Positions 59,359 through 64,000 of a DNA stretch of 64,000 nucleotides are shown here, piece after piece. The position numbers and the translations under genes are program-made. The stretch spans positions 4,583 to 68,582 of the forward strand of contig JBDHKD010000011.1 of assembly GCA_039586575.1 (NCBI GenBank), read 5' to 3'. How positions within the stretch are numbered: the stretch's first letter is position 1; the number at the start of each line of letters is the position of its first letter. The notes below the pieces were generated by a model. That model saw only the letters and a list, made by a program, of their open reading frames with translations, was not told the DNA's origin and did no database searches. The stretch comes from G020344215 sp039586575 (GTDB lineage Bacteria > Gemmatimonadota > Gemmatimonadetes > Palauibacterales > KS3-K002).

Positions 59359-60483
59359 GGCGGCCTCGCTGAGGACGCGCGCGCAGCTCACCACCGAATC
59401 CAGATCGACCCACTCGACGTCGGCGTGCGCCCCTTCACCGCTCGGCCCGTAGAGCAGAGCGGGGATGCCGGCGGCGTCGAACACCGCGGCATCGGTCCAG
59501 TAGCCGACGCCGGCCTGCTCGGCTTTCCCACCGGTGACTTTCTTGTGGGCATCGCGCAAGCAGCGAACGATGGGGGTGTTAGGATCGCAGACGAGCGGGG
59601 CACGCTGGAAGAAGCAATCGATCTCAGCCGTTTCGCCGGCCGCATCGACGACGTCCCGCAGCTCCTGCTCGACCTGCTCGATCGTTTCGCCGGGCAGGGT
59701 GCGGCGCTCGACCTTCATACGGCACTCGGGCGCGTAGGTGCTGAGCCCGACGCCGCCCTCGATCGTCGCGCAGTGGAGCGAGGCGGGTCCGACGGCGGGG
59801 TGGGAGCGCAAGCGGAGGGTTTCCTCGTCGAAGCGCTCCAGCGCATCGGCGATGCGGCCCATCTTGCTGATGGCGCTCACGCCGAGGTCCCAGCGGCTGC
59901 CGTGGGCGGCCTGGCCGTGGGTGACGAGATCGCTCCAGACGAAGCCTTTGTGACTGAGGATGAGCCGGCCCTCGGTGGGCTCGGTGACGATGCAGGCGTC
60001 GGCCTGGTGACGAGCGACGAAGTCGTCGGCGCCGATGCTGGAATGTTCCTCATCGACGACGAGCGCGAGCATCAGGCGGCCCGCGAGGTCGGCGTCTAAG
60101 AGCGCGGCGGCGGCAGCCATGGCGGCGGCGACCCCGCACTTCATGTCGTGGCTGCCGCGGCCGTAGACGCGTCTGCCGTCGAGGCGCGGCTCGTAGGGCG
60201 GTATCGACATGCCGGCGGCGCTGACCGTGTCGATGTGGGCGCAAAGGACGAGAGTAGGATTGTCCCCCGAGCCCACTTGGGCGGCGACGTTGGGACGCCC
60301 GGGGGCGACCTCCTCGAGCCAGGCCTCGACGCCATGGCTCGCCAGCCAGTCGCGGGCGAATTCGGCCAGGGCCCCCTCGCCGTCCGATTCGCCGGGCGAG
60401 AGCGTCGGATTGACCGAAGGTATGCGGATCAACTGCTGGAGCAGCTCGAGTAGCGCGGCCTCGGAAAGGATGTCAGGTTGCAT
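59332..60483 (-). CDS. M20 family metallopeptidase (ArgE/DapE-like)
   Basis: 383 residues. The zinc ligands fall in L-C-A-H-I-D-T-V, then G-R-G-S-H-D-M-K-C-G-V-A-A, and V-V-D-E-E-H-S-S-I-G, with the final E-G-A-H-A-D-V-E-W containing the last His. A lid domain of about 110 residues lies between. Related enzymes deacylate acyl-amino acids or cleave dipeptides, so the substrate cannot be fixed. Start ATG 60483 has GGAGGG 7 bases upstream. It is cytoplasmic (no signal peptide). Confidence 0.9.
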   Translation of the reverse strand: MQPDILSEAALLELLQQLIRIPSVNPTLSPGESDGEGALAEFARDWLASHGVEAWLEEVAPGRPNVAAQVGSGDNPTLVLCAHIDTVSAAGMSIPPYEPRLDGRRVYGRGSHDMKCGVAAAMAAAAALLDADLAGRLMLALVVDEEHSSIGADDFVARHQADACIVTEPTEGRLILSHKGFVWSDLVTHGQAAHGSRWDLGVSAISKMGRIADALERFDEETLRLRSHPAVGPASLHCATIEGGVGLSTYAPECRMKVERRTLPGETIEQVEQELRDVVDAAGETAEIDCFFQRAPLVCDPNTPIVRCLRDAHKKVTGGKAEQAGVGYWTDAAVFDAAGIPALLYGPSGEGAHADVEWVDLDSVVSCARVLSEAALCLHNHVQ

Positions 60484-60588
60484 CGCGCGGCCCTCCGGTC
60501 GACGGTCCATGCATTGACGGAGCCCCGGAACCGGCAGAGTATAGCGAGCGCGCCGCCGCCGAAAGAGATGGAGGGACGGAATACCACC

Positions 60589-61236
60589 GTGAGAATGCTG
60601 CTGGAGTGGATCTCGCTGGGGCTTGCCCGCTGGCTGTTGAGGCCGGTGCTGAAGCTATCGCTCCGCTACGTCGAGGTCGAGGACCCGTGGGAGCCGACGG
60701 ATCGGCCGGTTCGCTTCTGGGCGCTGGGCGCCGGCTCGGTCAAGAAGTTCTCCTGGTACTTCGAGGGAGAGAGCGTAGTCGAGGTGTCCTCGGTCGACGA
60801 GCTGTGCGATTGGCTGCGCGGTTGTGAACAGGTCGCCGATCCCGTCCTCTTCCACGAGGCCGACTACTGGCAGCACCCGAGCACGTTCGAGCAGTTGCGT
60901 AAGGGCGACTGCGAGGACTTCGCGCTATGGGCGTGGCGCAAGTTGAACGATTTGGGGATCGAGGCCCGCTTCTTCACCGGCCGCCGGTCCGGCACCGCAT
61001 CCGACAGCTGGCACGCCTGGGTGGTCTTCCAGCAGGGGCGTGTCGAGTATCTCCTGGAATGTCTGGCGTCGGAGCGCGGCGACATGGTGAGGCCGTTGGA
61101 CGAGGTGCGCTCCCAATACATCCCGCATTTCTCGGTCGGCAAAGATCTAGAGCCGCAGGCGTACGGAGGCTACCTCCTCTATCTAAAGGAAGGCGGCTTG
61201 CGCGATCGCGAGGCGGCTGCGCCGACGATCGGCTAG
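60589..61236 (+). CDS. Transglutaminase-like cysteine protease-fold protein
   Basis: 215 residues from GTG 60589. The catalytic-type pair is present: Cys in R-K-G-D-C-E-D-F-A-L-W and His in S-W-H-A-W-V-V-F, the order of bacterial transglutaminase-like cysteine proteinases. The N-terminus (M-L-L-E-W-I-S-L-G-L-A-R-W-L-L) is hydrophobic but lacks a clear signal. ATG 60568 is an alternative start with no good ribosome binding site. Some relatives are periplasmic peptidases linked to cyclic-di-GMP signalling; no such partner is near. Divergent from the M20 peptidase gene. Confidence 0.75.
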   Translation: MRMLLEWISLGLARWLLRPVLKLSLRYVEVEDPWEPTDRPVRFWALGAGSVKKFSWYFEGESVVEVSSVDELCDWLRGCEQVADPVLFHEADYWQHPSTFEQLRKGDCEDFALWAWRKLNDLGIEARFFTGRRSGTASDSWHAWVVFQQGRVEYLLECLASERGDMVRPLDEVRSQYIPHFSVGKDLEPQAYGGYLLYLKEGGLRDREAAAPTIG

Positions 61237-61330
61237 AGGAATGCGTGCACCCGGCCGCTCAACCCGGTCGACCGTTCTGGCCTAGTCCCGTCGGTCCATA
61301 GGGAAAAACGCCGGGAGTGGGGTCGCGGTT

Positions 61331-61371
61331 CTCCGGGGGTCGTGCCGCAGAGCGGCGCGACCCCCCTGGAG
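61331..61371. terminator. Strong hairpin between convergent genes
   Basis: GGGGGTCGTGCCGC (61335-61348) and GCGGCGCGACCCCC (61352-61365) form a 14-bp stem with one G-U pair and an A-G-A loop. CTCC (61331-61334) and GGAG (61368-61371) extend it past a 2-base bulge. It lies between the transglutaminase-like gene and the convergent molybdenum hydroxylase gene (stop at 61377). Likely a bidirectional terminator; no T-tract is present. Confidence 0.65.
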
Positions 61372-61376
61372 AGAGC

Positions 61377-63494
61377 TCAGAGTCGGAGGGGCAGGCTGCG
61401 AACGCGGGTGCCGGTGGCGGCGAATAGCGCGTTGGCGACCGCCGGTGCGATGGGAGGCAGCGGCGGCTCGCCGATGCCGGTCGGATCCAGGTTGCTCTTG
61501 ACGAAGTGGGCCTCGACCTCGGGCATCTCGCTGATGCGGAGCAGTGGGTAGTCGTGGTAGTCGCTCTGTACGACGCGCCCGTTCTCGAGCGTGATGGCCC
61601 CTTTGAGGGCGGCGGTGAGACCGATGGTGATGGCGCCCTCGACCTGCGCGGCGAAGTCGTCGGTATTGACGACGATCCCGCAGTCGGCGGCGCAGACGAC
61701 GCGGTGGACGCGGAGCTTGCCCTGCTCGACGGAGACCTCGGCTACCTGGGCCACATAGGTCTGGAAGGAGTAATGGAGGGCGACGCCGCGATGGCGGCCG
61801 GCGGGCAGCGGCCGGTCCCAGCCCGCCTTCTCGGCGGCCAGCTCGAGCACGGCCTTGTGACGGGGCGCGTCCTTGAGCCGCGCAAGACGGAACTCGAGCG
61901 GGTCCGTGCCTGTAGCGTGCGCCAGCTCGTCGATGAAGCACTCGTTGGCGAAGGCGGTCTGCGAGTTGAAGACGGATCGCCACCAACCGGTAGGCACGGC
62001 CGTGTTGGCCATGCAGTAGTCGACCCGGCAGTCGCCGACGGAGTAAGGCAACTCGGTGGCGCCGCCGGTCGCCTCACCGGCGGCCTGTTGGAGCGGAGCG
62101 CCCATGAGCGGCGCGACGATCGAGGGAGCGACGACGCGGTGCTTCCAGGCCACGATGAAGCCGGAGTCATCGAGGCCGGCGCTCATGATGTGGCGGCTGG
62201 CCGGCCGGTAGAAGTCGTGGTGCATGTCGTCGTCGCGCGTCCAGACGACCTTGACCGGGACGCCGGCGGCCCGTGAGACCGCCGCGGCTTCGATGGCGAA
62301 ATCGGGCATCAGGCGGCGTCCGAAACCGCCGCCGCTGTAAGTGGCGTGCAAGATGACCTGCTCGGGCGCGTAGCCGAGAACCTGCGCGATTGACCCGGCC
62401 GCCCAGCCGGGTGCCTGGGTCGGCGCCCAGACCTCGCAGCGATCGGGCTTGGCGTCGGCGGTGCAATTCATCGGCTCGAGCGTGGCGTGGGCGAGAAAGG
62501 GGAACTCGTAGGTCGCGTTGAGCACGCGCGCAGCGTTGGCCAAGGCGATGTCTACATCGCCGTCATCGCGCGTGGCGAATCCATCCTCGGCCGCCTTCTC
62601 GTCGAACAGCTGGGCGATCGCCGCGCTACTCAGGTCCGCCGCCTCGCCATAGTCGAACTGGCAGTTGAGGGCGTCGCGCCCCTGTATGGCCGACCAGGTG
62701 GACTCGGCCAACACGGCGACGCCGGTCTGGACCTCGACCACGTCGCGCACGCCCGGCACCGCCCGGGCGGCGGCTTCGTCGTAGCTCGTCACCCGGCCGC
62801 CGAAGACGGGGCAGCGCGCCAGGCAGGCGTAGAGCATGCCCGGTACCTTGACGTCCATACCGAAGGTCAGGTTGCCGGCGACGCGCGCCGGATTGTCGAG
62901 CCGCGGGACCGGCTTGCCGATGATGGAAAAGTCCTCTGGATCTTTGAGCGGCGGATCGTCGGGCACGGGGAGCGCCGCAGCCTTCTCCGACAGTTCCCCG
63001 TAGCCGAGCGACCTGCCGCTCGCCTCGTGGACGACTCTGCCGAGTGAGGCGCGGCAGCTCGACGCCTCGACGCCCCAGGTCTCGGCGGCCGCGGCGGTCA
63101 ACATGGCGCGGGCGGCGGCGCCGGCCTGGCGCAGCCGGGCCCAGGAGGTACGGATCGAGGTGCTGCCGCCGGTCGTCTGCGAGCCGTAGACCTGCGGGTC
63201 GGCGGCGCCCAGCAGGTGGCGCTCGAACTTGGGCCACTCGATATCGAGCTCGTCGGCGAGGATCATCGGCAGGGCGGTGCGAGCGCCCTGGCCCATGTCG
63301 GGCCGGTGTACCCAGAGCGTCACCTCGCCGTCGGGCGCGATGCGGATCCAGGCGTTCAGCATGTAGGGATCTTCCGGCGGCGCCGCCGAGCCTTCGCGGC
63401 AGGACGGCAGGTGAAAGCCGAGCACCAGGCCCGTGCCTGCCATACCGGAGGCCTTCAAGAAATCGCGCCGGCTGACTTTGGAGATCGTAACCAT
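61377..63494 (-). CDS. iorB: Molybdenum hydroxylase large subunit, isoquinoline 1-oxidoreductase beta type
   Basis: 705 residues from ATG 63494. A Tat signal S-R-R-D-F-L-K opens the protein, so it is exported folded with cofactor. The body is the xanthine-dehydrogenase-family aldehyde oxidase/molybdopterin-binding fold, including S-G-G-G-F-G-R-R-L and R-A-A-G-V-P-V-K-V-V-W-T-R-D-D-D. Near the end are G-I-G-E-P-P-L-P-P-I-A-P-A-V (with the base-type Glu). Such enzymes hydroxylate N-heterocycles or aldehydes; the true substrate is unknown. It follows the 2Fe-2S subunit gene by 1 base. Confidence 0.92.
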   Translation of the reverse strand: MVTISKVSRRDFLKASGMAGTGLVLGFHLPSCREGSAAPPEDPYMLNAWIRIAPDGEVTLWVHRPDMGQGARTALPMILADELDIEWPKFERHLLGAADPQVYGSQTTGGSTSIRTSWARLRQAGAAARAMLTAAAAETWGVEASSCRASLGRVVHEASGRSLGYGELSEKAAALPVPDDPPLKDPEDFSIIGKPVPRLDNPARVAGNLTFGMDVKVPGMLYACLARCPVFGGRVTSYDEAAARAVPGVRDVVEVQTGVAVLAESTWSAIQGRDALNCQFDYGEAADLSSAAIAQLFDEKAAEDGFATRDDGDVDIALANAARVLNATYEFPFLAHATLEPMNCTADAKPDRCEVWAPTQAPGWAAGSIAQVLGYAPEQVILHATYSGGGFGRRLMPDFAIEAAAVSRAAGVPVKVVWTRDDDMHHDFYRPASRHIMSAGLDDSGFIVAWKHRVVAPSIVAPLMGAPLQQAAGEATGGATELPYSVGDCRVDYCMANTAVPTGWWRSVFNSQTAFANECFIDELAHATGTDPLEFRLARLKDAPRHKAVLELAAEKAGWDRPLPAGRHRGVALHYSFQTYVAQVAEVSVEQGKLRVHRVVCAADCGIVVNTDDFAAQVEGAITIGLTAALKGAITLENGRVVQSDYHDYPLLRISEMPEVEAHFVKSNLDPTGIGEPPLPPIAPAVANALFAATGTRVRSLPLRL

Positions 63495-63495
63495 G

Positions 63496-63954
63496 TCACA
63501 CCTCCTGGGCGGCGCGGTGGATGGCGCGGCGGATCCGCTGGTAGGTCCCGCAGCGGCAAAGGTGGGGCGACATCGTCTCGTCGATATCGGCGTCGCTGGG
63601 CGCCGGGTTCTTCGCCAGCAACGCGGCGGCGCCCATGATCTGGCCGGGCTGGCAGTAGCCGCACTGCGGCACCTGCTCGGCCAGCCAGGCCTTCTGGACC
63701 GGGTGGCTGAGGTCGGGCGACAGTCCCTCGATCGTGGTGATCTCACGCCCGGCGGCGCTGGAGACCGGGATCGAGCACGAGGGCACGGCGTCGCCGTCCA
63801 TGTGCACGGTGCACGAGCGGCACTGGCCGATCCCACAGCCGTACTTGGTGCCGGTGAGGCCGATGGTGTCCCTAAGCACCCAAAGCAGCGGGGCGTCGGG
63901 ATCGACGTCCACGGTATGCGACTCACCGTTGACCTTGAGGGCGATACTGGGCAT
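63496..63954 (-). CDS. iorA: (2Fe-2S)-binding small subunit of molybdenum hydroxylase, IorA type
   Basis: 152 residues. The N-terminal plant-type ferredoxin domain binds a 2Fe-2S cluster with G-T-K-Y-G-C-G-I-G-Q-C-R-S-C. The C-terminal helical domain binds a second cluster through P-Q-C-G-Y-C-Q-P-G-Q and H-L-C-R-C-G-T-Y-Q-R-I. It transfers electrons from the molybdopterin subunit, which is encoded 1 base downstream; no FAD subunit is nearby, as usual for the IorAB group. ATG 63954 has a GGAG ribosome binding site 7 bases upstream. Confidence 0.95.
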   Translation of the reverse strand: MPSIALKVNGESHTVDVDPDAPLLWVLRDTIGLTGTKYGCGIGQCRSCTVHMDGDAVPSCSIPVSSAAGREITTIEGLSPDLSHPVQKAWLAEQVPQCGYCQPGQIMGAAALLAKNPAPSDADIDETMSPHLCRCGTYQRIRRAIHRAAQEV

Positions 63955-64000
63955 ACGCGCACTCCTTCGGATCCAGGCGGTGGGCCCCTTGCAATCGAGC

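Noticed and set aside
63495..63962. N-terminal extension of the molybdenum hydroxylase large subunit into the small-subunit gene
   Set aside because: The extension is the wrong frame of the 2Fe-2S subunit; the Tat signal starts at 63494.

Overview
The window is GC-rich (about two thirds by eye) and comes from a diderm bacterium: it has LPS-type heptosyltransferases, many lipoproteins with lipobox cysteines, and at least three outer-membrane barrel proteins. Exported peptidases (M61, S9, M55, M20), five tandem 6-bladed beta-propeller lipoproteins with a D-S-A-G-[VI]-x-I-V-E signature, DUF6174-type lipoproteins and D15-like barrels all fit the phylum Gemmatimonadota or a close relative. That assignment is inference; there is no rRNA or other marker gene. 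No tRNA, CRISPR array, transposase or prophage was seen.

Layout. 1-6.1 kb: envelope glycan genes (two GT9, two GT4 and two methyltransferases, one of lower GC). 6.1-11.6 kb: a translationally coupled sugar ABC importer operon (ATPase, binding protein, permease with a large sensor-like N-terminal extension, second permease). 11.6-20.1 kb: a DUF1566-like membrane protein, an M61 PDZ peptidase, and a leftward run of M55 peptidase, small membrane protein, S9-like protein lacking its catalytic residues, and NhaC antiporter. 20.2-23.7 kb: a decayed phoU remnant, an MscS channel, and a YdbS/YdbT pair. 23.8-29.9 kb: a lipoprotein with kinase-like catalytic motifs coupled to an outer-membrane barrel, a mercuric-reductase-like pseudogene with an internal deletion, a possible 23-residue peptide gene, SurE, a VOC protein and a DUF2975/XRE pair. 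29.9-41.7 kb: a long leftward run with a histidine kinase, an M61-like lipoprotein, a barrel protein, an NtrC-type regulator, a beta-helix/barrel fusion, and further upstream a phosphotransferase/P-loop kinase, nicotinate phosphoribosyltransferase and a zinc-ribbon protein. 41.7-46.4 kb: a structured intergenic region, then archease, RtcB, two tandem-domain UspA proteins and a DUF3365 haem protein. 46.4-52.9 kb: five paralogous propeller lipoproteins. 53.0-54.9 kb: ECF sigma factor, anti-sigma factor and a secretin-N-domain-like lipoprotein. 54.9-58.2 kb: an iron-uptake operon with split FeoB and a membrane-anchored DtxR-FeoA fusion behind a DtxR-like operator. 58.4-64 kb: two small lipoproteins, an M20 peptidase, a transglutaminase-like protein and a two-subunit molybdenum hydroxylase (IorAB type).

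Themes. Much of the window concerns the cell envelope: LPS assembly, barrel proteins next to a two-component system, exported peptidases and surface lipoproteins. The best candidates for undescribed biology are the kinase-like lipoprotein plus barrel pair, the sensor-permease fusion, the two-component operon with embedded envelope proteins, and the propeller array beside an ECF sigma module. An 8-bp repeat (GTCRGTRG) occurs in three intergenic places and supplies part of the stop-codon region of mscS and its convergent neighbour.
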